From assembly GCA_034440615.1 (NCBI GenBank), contig JAOTOM010005147.1, positions 443,501-507,500 on the forward strand: a DNA stretch of 64,000 bases. The letters are read 5' to 3'. The notes beneath the pieces are model-generated. The model worked only from the letters and a program-made list of their open reading frames with translations, searched no databases and was not told where the DNA came from. This DNA is from Ashinkailepas kermadecensis. Taxonomy: Eukaryota; Arthropoda; Thecostraca; Neolepadidae. A program made the position numbers and the translations under genes. Positions 31,950 to 47,363 of this stretch are shown piece after piece. The first letter of the stretch is position 1; each line of letters starts with the position of its first letter.

Positions 31950-33870
31950 AACAGAGCTGCGTTTGTGGAAGGACCGCGCAGATCGGGCCGGCGGCCGGCG
32001 CCGCGGGCGAGACGCGGCGTCCGACCGGGCTGGCGACGAGTGGCGGCGGCCGAGCACGGCGAGTCTTACCTACGGGGCGCGGGGCGGTATTGCACAGTGC
32101 ACCTCAGTCGCGGCTGTCCGGGCCGGAGCCGGGCCCGGGCCCGGGGCCGGGGCCCGGCCCGGGCGCCGGCAGCTCCGAGTCGGAGCTGCCGGGCGGCGTG
32201 GCGAGCGGCGAGCGGGCGGGCGGCGCCGCCAGCGCCGCCGGCCCGTACAGCGCCGGCAGCCGCATCGGCAGCTTGCTGTACAGCTCGTACAGCGAGGTGG
32301 CGGCGGCCGGCAGCGGCGCCGCCACCGGCGGCAGGTACGGCCGCTCGCCGCCGGCCAGCGGCCGGTACACGGCCGGGTACACGCTGCCGTAGTAGAGCGC
32401 CGGGTGGTAGAGCGGCGCCGGCAGCCGGCCGGCCGGGTACGCGCCGGCCGGGTACAGCGCCGGGAACGGCAGCGCCGACAGGCCGTGCCGGAACGCCACC
32501 AGCCGGTTGCGCGCGGCGGTGGACGAGCGCCGCCGCAGCTTGCCGGTGGTGGGGCCGATGACCACGTCGTCCGACGACGGGTCCAGCATCCAGTAGTTGC
32601 CCTTGCCCGGGTCGTCGTAGTGGCGCGGGATCTTGACGAAGCACTTGTTGAGGCTGAGGTTGTGGCGGATCGAGTTCTGCCAGCCCTGCCGGTTCTCGCG
32701 GTAGTAGGGGAAGTTCTTGAGGATGTACTCGTAGATGCCGGAGAGCGTGAGCCGCTTCTGCGGGTGGCTGCGGATCGCCATCATGATGAGGGCGTTGTAG
32801 CTGTACGGCGGCTTCTCGAACTTCTTCTTGTCGGCCTTGTCGTCGGCGCCAGCCGGCTTGTCGGCGTCGGCGGCCGGCTTGGCGGCCGCCTCTCCGTCCG
32901 ACTTGTCCTCGGTCTCGCGCGAGTTGTCCAAGTCGTCGTCGGTGCCGATCACGTCGACGTCGCTCTCCAGAATCCCGTCGTCGGACCCGGCGTGCTCGTG
33001 ACGCGGCAGCGCCGGCTCCGCCTTGAACGGGTTGTGCAGCAGCGCGGCGATGCTGAACGAGGACTTGAGCGGCGCAGAGCTCATATCTACAGCTGAACAA
33101 ACCATGGTGTCATCGGCACTAACGGCGCGCGCGGGGCTGGTCTGCGCGCCGGCCAGCGATCCGGGCGGAGCACGTCCTCTCACTGCACGACACCGAGCGT
33201 CTCTGAGCCGACGGCCGGCGGCGGCGGCCGACCGGCCGCCGCCGCGCCCACCGCCCCTCCGCCAATCACCACCGAGCGCCGCACCGACGCCCCGCCCACC
33301 GCGGCCACCGGGGCGGGCCGAGGGGCGGCGCGCCCGCGCCGGATAATCACACACGGGGCGGGAGCGCGTCTCTGTGTCGCAACGCGGCGGAAATATTGCC
33401 GCCCCGGGTCTGGACACACTCTGACGTCTCAGTCGACCTGTGCGCTGAGTAACGACGCGCTCAGGTCCGCCGCCGTCCGCCCGTGCGTTCGCGCCATTGG
33501 CAAACACACCCGGCGCCAGTTTATCGGTCCATAATTAAACCCCTGTGCTGGCCGGCACCGCGCTCCAAAGTGGACTTTAACGGGCCATAAACAGGGATCG
33601 GCGGCCGCTTGCGCGTCGGCCGCGCGACTGTGTGCCGGCCGGCGGCGCGCCCGCGGCTTTACGAGCCGGCTCTGCGAAGTGTCGTGCGCGCTTCCATCTG
33701 CCCCACCGACTGGGCGGGGAGCGGGCGCGTCACGGATGCTTCGCCCAATCGAGTCGGCGACGCCGCCGACCGTCCCGCAGTCCCGGTCACATCCAGTGGG
33801 ACAGTTGGCGCGTCTTGCCGGCGGAGGTGCCGTCGCTCTGGCCGCAGGCCGCCCTGCAGCTCGGCCCGCG
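31950..33870. promoter_or_regulatory. CpG-rich island spanning slp/FoxG
   Basis: Composition changes sharply to GC- and CpG-rich and stays so across the coding region and about 0.75 kb upstream. Upstream on the minus strand there is a CCAAT box (33495-33499) and a homeodomain-type TAATTA core (33532-33537). No TATA box or transcription start can be placed from sequence alone. Confidence 0.5.
32104..33105 (-). CDS. slp: forkhead transcription factor, FoxG / sloppy-paired type
   Basis: A 333-residue nuclear DNA-binding protein on one uninterrupted exon. In order: an eh1-type Groucho-binding motif [10 protein letters not shown] (residues 15-24); an acidic stretch at about 41-72; a Lys-rich lead-in; the forkhead domain at about 97-190, with [14 protein letters not shown], recognition helix [15 protein letters not shown] (142-156) and wing [12 protein letters not shown] (165-176) followed by TGKLRRRS; and an Ala/Pro/Tyr-rich tail ending in a Gly-Pro repeat (about 315-328). 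The helix and wing signature is that of FoxG, whose arthropod members are the sloppy-paired repressors used in segmentation and head/neural patterning. The start at 33105 is preferred because ACACCATGG is a strong initiation context and precedes the conserved eh1 motif. The frame stays open upstream to 33507, but that part is unconserved Arg/Gly-rich sequence, probably 5' UTR. An alternative Met lies at residue 8. No second slp paralogue is visible. Confidence 0.93.
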   Translation of the reverse strand: MVCSAVDMSSAPLKSSFSIAALLHNPFKAEPALPRHEHAGSDDGILESDVDVIGTDDDLDNSRETEDKSDGEAAAKPAADADKPAGADDKADKKKFEKPPYSYNALIMMAIRSHPQKRLTLSGIYEYILKNFPYYRENRQGWQNSIRHNLSLNKCFVKIPRHYDDPGKGNYWMLDPSSDDVVIGPTTGKLRRRSSTAARNRLVAFRHGLSALPFPALYPAGAYPAGRLPAPLYHPALYYGSVYPAVYRPLAGGERPYLPPVAAPLPAAATSLYELYSKLPMRLPALYGPAALAAPPARSPLATPPGSSDSELPAPGPGPGPGPGPGSGPDSRD

Positions 33871-33916
33871 TCCATCCCGCACAGAAACGGAAGGACGGCA
33901 ACCGAGTCCGGCGACG

Positions 33917-34510
33917 ACGATACCACTACTGCGACAATACCACTACTGTCATAATACCACTACTGTGACAATACCACTACTGCGACAATACCACTACTGT
34001 CATAATACCACTACTGTGACAATACCACTACTGTGACATTATCACTACTGTGCCGATACCACGACTGTGACAATGCCACTACTATGACGATACTACTACA
34101 GTGACAATCCACTGCTGTGACAACACCACTACTGCGACAATACCACTACTGTGCCAATATCACTACTGTGGCAATACCACTACTGTGCCAATACCACTAC
34201 GATGGCAATACCACTACTGTGCCAACACCACTACGATGACAATACCACTACTATGCCAATACCACTACTGTGACAATACTACTGCTGTGCCAATATCACT
34301 ATTGTGCCAATACCACTACTGTGGCAATACCACTACTGTGGCAATATCACTACTGTGCCAATACCACTACTATGGCAATACCACTAGTGTGCCAATACAC
34401 TAATGTGACAATGCCACTACTGCGGCAATACCACTGTTGTGACAATAACACTACTGTGCCAATACACTACTGTGACAATAACACTACTGTGACAATCCAC
34501 TGCTGTGCTA
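33917..34510. repeat. 17-bp minisatellite upstream of slp
   Basis: About 33 units of CAATACCACTACTGTGA with frequent substitutions (TGTGCCAAT, TGTGGCAAT, TATGACGAT). Some units are 15-16 bp. It begins about 0.8 kb upstream of the slp start codon. Confidence 0.92.
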
Positions 34511-37500
34511 TCGACGTCAGATGTTATCGGGCAGCGGGTATACGCGCTGGCCAGTCAATGGCGCTTGGCCGGTACCCGAGTGAATGTCAAGTCAACTGCT
34601 GACAGTTGTGATCATGTTTGAGCAACAGTTTGCCTCTGATTGATTTTCACCCTGGCGAAGCAACAACTACTAGGGCAGCTACCTGGTCCAGCTGGGTGGT
34701 CACTCGTTTAGCTGACGTCCTCTAGCGGCGGCATTGAGCTCAGTGGATCTATCGGCAGCCAAACAGCAGGAAAACACTATTGGGATTGTGGTTACATATC
34801 TATGAGAAGCAGTGGCGTAGCCAGGGCGTAGCCAGGGCGTTCTGGGGCTCTGTGGGAGCCCACACATTTGTTGGGCCATCCCATACAACTACAACGGGCA
34901 CTCCAAAGAAGGGTACCCGTTCTGGTGAGGAGCACTCGGCTCAATAAGGGGCCCATACCCAGTGCAAGGAGAGGCACCCTGTCCAATGAGGAATAGCTCG
35001 CCCAATGAGGAATAGCTCGCCCAGTGAGGAATACCCCACCAAATGAGGATCACTGCTTCCAATGCAGATCACTACTTCAAATAAGGTTTTTACTTTCAAA
35101 TGAGGCCAGTGTTTGGCACAACAGCTGGTATTGATCAAGCGAGCAACCGCTTCGCATTCAAATTACCATTCGGATGTCCGATAAACCCGACTTCGCACTT
35201 CTCAGACTTGCTTGAAAGTTAGCACTCGCGAACTTTCAAGCAAGTGGTTCGCGACGTGGTGGGCATCGTGTGCCGGACGGCTAAGAGTAGCGTTCATGGA
35301 CAACTGGGCTATTCGAGATGAAACGTGTGGAGTACATTTTTCCAGCTCAATTTGAATTCATATTCGAATTGGATGCATATCATATTTATGTCTGATGTTG
35401 TTGGTGGAAAATAATATGAAAGCCGGTCGCTGATATCTCCTGATCGTCACAACACCGACTGAGACGTAACTGCTTAAGGATAGGGAGTCGGACTACTCAG
35501 ATCGACTTTAGAAATTTCTGAGCAGGTAACACTGAAATCGGTGATCATGGCGTTCAATGTCAATTTTCAGCTTATGTGTGCCTAGTGAACACGGGCGTAA
35601 CTAGAAAAATGTGACCGGAAGGGCTAATGCTATTTTAGGGTCCCAGTATAGCTCCAAAATGAAAGACTCCCCGCCATTTGACTGTTATTTTCGGAAATCC
35701 CTGGATCCCCGTTTAAAGCTTATAGGATATAATAAAGACAATGTGTGTATATTTTTCATCCTGCTATCAACCCGTGATTTCAGGTTCCCATTGACGGTTA
35801 TGCTGGATGATTTCAGTGGGGGAAGAGACCATGGGTGTAGGAACCAGGAAATTCTTGGTATGGGAAAGGGGCTGAGGAAAGAAAGTTTTCCAGTTCACGA
35901 ACATTTATCTATTTACGATATTTTTGTTGCATCTGACGCCTTACTCAAAACGAATTTGAGAACACTGACATGGAGAAAGTTATAAATTATTCAAAATAAG
36001 AGGGGACAGAATCCTTCCCGAAGAGCAACTTACCTCTAATGACCCAACTTGAATCTGCCGTCATTGTTCTAAGATTACTGGTTCAAAAACAGAAGAAGAA
36101 AATAAACGCCTGAGAAGCATAGCTCACTTTCAGAATAAGACAAGGGTGCGACATTGTATAAATTATTATATGAAACAAACTATAAGGACAGATCACTTCG
36201 GCTACATAACAAATACGCAGGGGCGTTACTTTGCATATGCTAAGGGGGCCACTGACAACTTCAATCACTGCCTCCCCTCCCCCCCCAACCAGGTTGAAGG
36301 TTAGCCATTCGGCATATGGGTCATGGACTATGCCTTTGCGCTATGGGCGTACACTAGATACAAATGGTTTTCGGGTCAGTTTTGACCATCAGAAAGGTGA
36401 AGATCATGCCAGGCAACTGCAAAAAGTGACACCCGTGCAAGTACGCGGCATAGCACCATGGATCAAAGCTTAACTTGCAGGCCTCACTGGACCGGATCAC
36501 TTCACGCTGCACTGGTATGCTTTTTTGATTCTCAGAAACGAGACATGGCTATCGCACGATTTCATGGTCATGATTGTAAACGCGCTATCCTATTCCAAAT
36601 AAGGTATTGTCTGTCACGTTCGGCAGCCACAACGACTTCTCTGGAGCTAGATATCGCATCAGAATGATTTACTTTTCGGCCATGTAAACAGTGTTAGAAA
36701 GCAAAGATGCCCTTTAGTGATACCATACAAGTATACATTAAATGCGTTTACCGAAGCAGTTGTATGTGATAATAGTATGCTATGCCGTTCCTTGGTTATT
36801 TTAAATACATCACACCGGGAATACTTTCTGAGTGTAGCATATATTAATCCTCAAGGGCAAAGGGGGCGGATATTCACCAAAGGATGCAGATATGCAACCA
36901 CCCCAATGATTTCCCAAGAGCAGCCACAAAATCCGATGCCGTGGAGAGTCGGCGGATTTGCGGATAGGTCGTGAAATGGATTCCATTTATAATTTCTTGG
37001 CAATTTTTTTTCGAAGGCTATGTCAAGTTACCACTGAGCTATGATGTAATGAATAAGGTAACCTCTGGCCACTTTTGGGCGAAAACTCTGTTTGCGCCGT
37101 TTTTAGCCACTTTGTAACACTGAAGGGACAATGCTTGATTTAACTTGTTGAGTAAACTTGATCATTTGGACTATTTGGGGTTTGTCCTAGCACGATAACA
37201 TAGATCATTAACCTTTTCAAGCTCACCCGAGGTAATTGATCTAAGGTGACGTCGGGTGACCTTTTTCGTGCATATAACCACGCATTAATAGTGTTTGGTG
37301 GTGAACATGGTGAGCATTGGAGGAAATAGCCGTGTAGCGAGGTAGCTATTTTTCCTTCTATTATTAGCCAAACACTCGCCATTTAGATATACCTGAGGGC
37401 TTTCGGGGCCATCTTACCGCTATCCGCTGTCAGTTTGTGCCCGACAAGTGCTATCCTAAGACACTTCATGCCATTTTATCAAGCGACACTTAGAAATTGA

Positions 37501-39640
37501 TCTTAATTATCACCAGAGCGGTAATCTCTGAACTCTACCCGAGATGGAAATAAAAACATAAATTCATGCTACTGGGCCAAAAACTCACCATCAGTTTACA
37601 AGGTCGAACTGATCTCGAACTGATCTGCTTAAAAGGCCGAACTGATCTCGAACTGATGCAATGTCCAGCAGGTTCTTATTTCCGCCACAGTAAACTAGAC
37701 TTTAACACCTATGAATGGAAGCATGCTTCTCAGCTTATTATCTGAAAAGGAATATTTGATTACCACCTGATGATCCTCTCCACATATTAACTGATTCTTC
37801 TTTTCGTTTTCGTTGTTGGCATGCTTTAAAGCATAAACTATGCCTGCCTTTTATTTGCTCCGAAACATCCCTTTGCATTGGCATATCCGTGTATTGTATG
37901 CATACACCATTGACTGAGCCATATCGATCATATCCACATATCGCCATCATCCAGAAATCAATTTGAGATCATGCACAAGCAGACTCCTTGTATAAGCGAT
38001 AGATTCAAAACTGAATCATAGAGCTGCTCCTGTAGAAGGCAAGTAATTTTATATCACCCTTTTCGCATATTTATCGTAATCTTCAGTGGGAAACTATGCT
38101 GCAATCTGAAAATCGTTCGTACAAAGCATCCATATTATCTGCAACGTATACAACGACCCACGCACACCTCGCCTCGTCAGTAATTTAAGCATGATGCCGC
38201 TTGGCGTCGTTAGCGCCATCTGTCGAACTAAATAAAAGCAGATTATTTGATGAAAACTGAAAACAGGCTTGCTTTAGATGCCATGTATTCAGAGACGCAG
38301 CCAAGGAGAAGGGGGGGGGGGGGCCGCCTCCTAGATGCTAAAAATACATTAGATCAAAGGCGATATTTTTTTCCCATCAGGGAAAACCTTAAGTTTTCGA
38401 CGCGCGAAGCGCCCCAAAAGCTTTTTCTATTTCTTCAATTTGTTTCCGTCGGGCCCCCCTTAGGAACATCCTGGCTGCGCTACCGTACGTATTTAAGCTG
38501 TGTTAAAGTGACCGATGGCGGTTTTGAATTGAACTAAATATGTATTTGATTGAACTAAATAAACTAGCGTAAAAAAACTTAATACCGTCGCTATTTCTTG
38601 AGTAGTCAGCGAACTAATCCTACCCAGCTACTTCCCCAAATGAGCCACAATTATTAGAATTCAGCGCCCGTTTCTACCCCAGAAAAGTTAACAATAGCAC
38701 TTTTGAGCACACATTCCAAAATTAATATGAGATCGTGGCTTTGACGTGCCTTGGTACTATGGCTGGAGATCCCGGGTGGATTGACAGGCACAGACCCCCC
38801 CCCGCAAGTTCTGGTACCTTGCTAATGTTAGGTTGTCATTTTCCCTATTCAATCCGATTTTTTTAAACCCGGGCCTCCTGGTTTGATGAGAGGTCTACAG
38901 CCTTACCTAGTACATTCTCAATGTGGTGAGATGCGACGCGGGCGAAACAGCACTGGAATGTCAAGATCTGAAGGAGCACTTTGATGTGCATTTCATGCAC
39001 ATCTCAGCAGTAACTTTGGTTTTTTCAAGCTTATGTTTAGATGAATTTGTGCCCAAGTATTTGATCTTCGAAGGAGCCCCAGAGATCAGCCAATGATTCC
39101 ATGGTGTCAAAGTTAATGTCAATTGCGAGATTTAGTCACAAACTACACGCTGGTTTTATTTCGTTTCTCTAGCATGCCCGGTTTGGAACCGGCACAGGGG
39201 GTCGTATCAACCACAACCCCTGTGCCGTAGCTGGCATAATGACGAACGATGTTGAGGGTTAGTGCTTTAACGTCCCATCCATATCATCTTTATGTTGTTT
39301 TGTATGTAAAGTCGACCAAAAATGCACATCGGCACTTGGCGTACGATCATGTCTTGTGTCCCGGCTCATGTATTGCGTCTTGATAAGTGAACAGGAAAAG
39401 TCACGGCGAGCACGTGAATTGTATTACGATTTGCAGGATGCAGATGTTATGCACAATACAGTTATTTCGCTACCATTAACAATGGCTCGGTACCACCAAG
39501 ACATGGAAAAGAACACTCGTGGATCCGCACATATACATTGGTAAGCACTTATAGAGTTGTTAAATGCCAAACATTTTGAGACCGGAGACCGGGACCGACC
39601 CGTTCGATGCGACCAAGCCCGGTTGGGGCCCGGTAAAATG
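34511..39640. other. mostly unique AT-rich spacer with transposon-like scraps
   Basis: No recognised gene. CAGTGGCGTAGCCAGG at 34810-34825 resembles the terminus of hAT-type elements, but no partner end was found. 34975-35060 has imperfect 19-20-bp AATGAGGAATAGCTCGCCC repeats. A 124-codon open frame at 35611-35985 (plus) has no recognised domain. 38313-38326 is a poly-G run. 39580-39632 has GGGACCGACCCG-type sequence like the array at 281-930. Confidence 0.45.
35206..35245. repeat. 15-bp perfect inverted repeat
   Basis: ACTTGCTTGAAAGTT (35206-35220), a 10-nt loop, then AACTTTCAAGCAAGT (35231-35245) form a perfect stem. Pairing does not extend outward. Confidence 0.9.
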
Positions 39641-39734
39641 AGCTGAAGCCTGGTTAAAAGATATTTAAGTCCATCTTTTTGCGCATCAAGTAGTACCTTC
39701 CCGCGGAGTTAGGCTGCCACTGCGGAGTGCTGCG

Positions 39735-40797
39735 CGGCGGCAGCGGTGTCACAGTCGGCAGCAGCGGTGTCACAGTCGGCAGCAACGGTGTCACAGTCGG
39801 CAGCAACGGTGTCACAGTCAGCAGCAGCGGTGTCACAGTCGGCAGCAACGGTGTCACAGTCGGCAGCAACGGTGTCACAGTCGGCAGCAGCGGTGTCACA
39901 GTCGGCAGCAGCGGTGTCACAGTCGGCAGCAGCGGTGTCACAGTCGGCGGCAGCGGTGTCACAGTGGCCGCGGTGTCACAGTCGGCGGCAGCGGTGTCAC
40001 AGTCGGCAGCAGCGGTGTCACAGTCGGCAGCAGCGGTGTCACAGTCGGCAGCAGCGGTGTCACAGTCGGCAGCAGCGGTGTCACAGTCGGCGGCAGCGGC
40101 GTCACAGTCGGCGGCAGCGGTGTCACAGTCGGCGGCAGCGGTGTCACAGTCGGCGGCAGCGGTGTCACAGTCGGCGGCAGCGGTGTCACAGTCGGCGGCA
40201 GCGGTGTCACAGTCGGCGGCAGCGGTGTCACAGTCGGCGGCAGCGGTGTCACAGTCGGCGGCAGCGGTGTCACAGTCGGCAGCAGCGGTGTCACAGTCGG
40301 CGGCAGCGGTGTCACAGTCGGCGGCAGCGGTGTCACAGTCGGCGGCAGCGGTGTCACAGTCGGCGGCAGCGGTGTCACAGTCGGCGGCAGCGGTGTCACA
40401 GTCGGCGGCAGCGGTGTCACAGTCGGCGGCAGCGGTGTCACAGTCGGCGGCAGCGGTGTCACAGTCGGCGGCAGCGGTGTCACAGTCGGCGGCAGCGGTG
40501 TCACAGTCGGCGGCAGCGGTGTCACAGTCGGCGGCAGCGGTGTCACAGTCGGCGGCAGCGGTGTCACAGTCGGCGGCAGCGGCGTCACAGTCGGCAGCAG
40601 CGGTGTCACAGTCGGCGGCAGCGATGTCACAGTCAGCGGCAGCGGTGTCACAGTCGGCGGCAGCGGTGTTACAGTCGGCGGCAGCGGTGTCACAGTCGGC
40701 GGCAGCGGTGTCACAGTCGGCGGCAGCGGTGTCACAGTCGGCGGCAGCGGTGTCACAGTCGGCGGCAGCGGTGTCACAGTCGGCGGCACCACCACCC
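39735..40797. repeat. 21-bp minisatellite, about 50 copies
   Basis: Unit GTCGGCGGCAGCGGTGTCAC plus A. The left third is mixed for CGGCAG, CAGCAG and CAGCAAC. The right two thirds are almost entirely the CGGCGGCAG form. A short unit interrupts at 39960-39975. Because 21 is a multiple of 3, it gives several parallel heptapeptide open frames on both strands (AADCDTA, VGGSGVT, AAVSQSA, PPTVTPL), none resembling a known protein. Confidence 0.95.
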
Positions 40798-41174
40798 AAT
40801 TGACGCCAATTGAGCCGGCGGCCACTATCAGCGGCGCTCGCCAATTGCCGCTCGTCTCGCTGAAATCCAGTCCAATTGGGCGCGAGACGTTTGTTTGGCT
40901 TTGTTTTGTACATTCATTTAGAAAGATTGCTGGGGATTGCGAGCGGCGGTCGGTCGTCGGAGCGGATAGAGTGCCGGGCACGGGCGAATACAGAGCGGCG
41001 TTTTTGCCCTGCTGTCAGCTTCGCTTTTCATGGCGGCAGTGTGCGGTCAATGGAGTCGAGGGGCGGCGGGTGCTGCTGCCGAGCCCGGCCGACCGCCTCA
41101 TTCAGCCGCTGAGAGGAGAACGTGGCAGGCCCTCAGAAGGGTGACACCGACGGCCAATCTGCCATCTATAATGC
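40798..41174. other. GC-rich spacer, no gene seen
   Basis: Unique sequence between two arrays. Overlapping open frames on the plus strand have no recognised domain. Confidence 0.4.
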
Positions 41175-41600
41175 CGAGTGGCCGAGGTAGGGGGCCTACC
41201 TCGGCACAACTCTGCCGGCCGAGTGGCCGAGGTAGCCCCCGTCGGCACAACTCTGCCGGCCGAGTGGCCGAGGTAGCCCCCGTCGGCACAACTCTGCCGG
41301 CGAGTGGCCGAGGTAGCCCCCGTCGGCACAACTCTGCCGGCCGAGTGGCCGAGGTAGCCCCCGTCGGCGTCAACTCTGCCGGCCGAGTGGCAAGGTAGGC
41401 TCCTCGGCCAACTCTGCCGGCCGAGTGGCCGAGGTAGCCCCCGTCGGCGTCAACTCTGCCGGCCGAGTGGCCGAGGTAGCCCCCGTCGGCGTCAACTCTG
41501 CCGGCCGAGTGGCCGAGGTAGGGGGCCTACCTCGGCACAACTCTGCCGGCCGAGTGGCCGAGGTAGCCCCCGTCGGCGTCAACTCTGCCGGCCGAGCGAC
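41175..41600. repeat. 41-bp minisatellite, about ten copies
   Basis: GAGTGGCC starts at 41221 and 41262 (41 bp). Units contain GAGGTAGCCCCCGTCGGC and AACTCTGCCGGCC. A variant unit near each end (41184-41202 and 41515-41533) carries GAGGTAGGGGGCCTACCTC, an inverted repeat. Confidence 0.93.
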
Positions 41601-41862
41601 TGGCAGACGTGCTGATGTAGACTGCTCCAGGGTGATGTCAGCCAGGGCGATCCAGTGATAGCCAGGCGGCCGACAATCTGTATAATTCACACTGGCATCC
41701 CATTGGCATCTCATTGGTATCTCAGTACAGATCCCATTGGTTGATCATGAGTGATTTTGTAGGTCACCTTCGGTCCTTGACGAGATTTCCGATCATTCTC
41801 ACTTGCGAGAGCGAGCAGCCATCTAGTATGCACGAATTAGAAACATATATACATATGTAATT

Positions 41863-45809
<3,947 letters not shown>

Positions 45810-46087
45810 TGGGGGTGAAGTGCGGTAAGCTACCCAGCAGGTTATGCCCCTTTTGTAAGGTACCTCAGGACTGCCCATGTGAACTCCCCACCGCTATTGG
45901 GTTCAAAATCGTCTGCTGTACCATTGCCTTTGCTTGGTCGTTATTAGGCGATTTCGAAGTTTTCAATCATGTGGGTTTTCAAACATTTGCCCGGCTTCCG
46001 AATTGACCAATAGCGAGGATACTTTGTTGTGATTTCGTTGCTTTGGAGCACTGAGATATTTGTACACTTTGTGATATTCGCAGTATG

Positions 46088-46770
46088 TGAACGCGGTGGT
46101 GTCGAGACGTTCGGTTCATTATGTAGCCGATGCGGTGGTGTCGAGACGTTCGGTTCATTATGTAGCCGATGCGGTGGTGTCGAGACGTTCGGTTCATTAT
46201 GTAGCCGATGCGGTGGTGTCGAGACGTTCGGTTCATTATGTAGCCGATGCGGTGGTGTCGAGACGTTCGGTTCATTATGTAGCCGATGCGGTGGTGTCGA
46301 GACGTTCGGTTCATTATGTAGCCGATGCGGTGGTGTCGAGACGTTCGGTTCATTATGTAGCCGATGCGGTGGTGTCGAGACGTTCGGTTCATTATGTAGC
46401 CGATGCGGTGGTGTCGAGACGTTCGGTTCATTATGTAGCCGATGCGGTGGTGTCGAGACGTTCGGTTCATTATGTAGCCGATGCGGTGGTGTCGAGACGT
46501 TCGGTTCATTATGTAGCCGATGCGGTGGTGTCGAGACGTTCGGTTCATTATGTAGCCGATGCGGTGGTGTCGAGACGTTCGGTTCATTATGTAGCCGATG
46601 CGGTGGTGTCGAGACGTTCGGTTCATTATGTAGCCGATGCGGTGGTGTCGAGACGTTCGGTTCATTATGTAGCCGATGCGGTGGTGTCGAGACGTTCGGG
46701 TTCATTATGTAGCCGAGGCTGAAGCAGGGTGGTGTCGAGACGTTCGGTTCATTATGTAGCCGATGCGGGG
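46088..46770. repeat. 39-bp minisatellite, about 17 near-identical copies
   Basis: Unit GATGCGGTGGTGTCGAGACG plus TTCGGTTCATTATGTAGCC. About 15 consecutive copies look identical, with changes only at the edges (an extra G at about 46700, then an insertion of GAGGCTGAAGCAGG). At 13 codons per unit, it is open in two plus and two minus frames. Confidence 0.97.
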
Positions 46771-47363
46771 TTCGAGACCTTTGTCAACGTGCTTGCCCTA
46801 TTCTGTAATATTCAACGTGCAAACAGCACCGAAAATATTCCGTGGCTATTCATTGAGAACTAATAGATTCTCCCGGCAGGGAGTACCAGGGACAGGGGTC
46901 GGGCTAGGGGCACAGACATGGGCAGGGGCAGGGTCAGGGCCAAGTGCAGAGCCAGGGCAGGGCAGGGCCATGGCTGGTACTAGTGATAGCAATAAAGCCA
47001 GCAGGACACGTTGCAGAGTCCAGAATCGGACGACTAGAGTTATAGATATTGGCTGGGGCCACATGAGGAGGAAATGGGACCAGGGACAACCAATGGACGA
47101 TCAACGACTGGTAGCCGGGGAGCCATGGATTGGATCAGCACTACGGCAAGGACCTGGCCTAGAAGTCTCACTGTCAGAGCCCTGGCCTAGGCCTAGACCA
47201 CAACCCTGACCATCCCACTTCGAAAGCCTTTCTCTGGCTTGATTCGAGCCCTGACCTTACTAGCCTTGGCCTGATCTTAGGACTGACCTCCTGGACCTGA
47301 TCTGAGCCTTTTCCTCATTCATGATTCCACCTGAAGCTTGTTTTATTCTAAGCCCAACTGAAC
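46771..47363. other. spacer with short degenerate CAGGGG-type repeats
   Basis: 46880-46975 holds irregular GGGCAGGGGCAGGGTCAGGG motifs. 47200-47330 has loose CTGACCT-type phrases. No gene is recognised. Confidence 0.45.

Noticed and set aside
31903..33096. 397-codon plus-strand frame opposite slp
   Set aside because: It is a shadow of the GC-rich slp coding sequence, with Arg/Ala/Gly-rich content and no domain.
33106..33507. 134-residue N-terminal extension of slp/FoxG
   Set aside because: Low-complexity Arg/Gly sequence without conserved motifs. The ATG at 33105 has a much better context and sits just before the eh1 motif.
39654..40913. Heptapeptide-repeat proteins on both strands
   Set aside because: The 21-bp period automatically keeps frames open. 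Unit variation looks like slippage rather than protein-level selection.
45944..46712. 13-residue-repeat proteins on both strands
   Set aside because: The period of 39 bp is a multiple of 3 and units are identical, so open frames carry no information.
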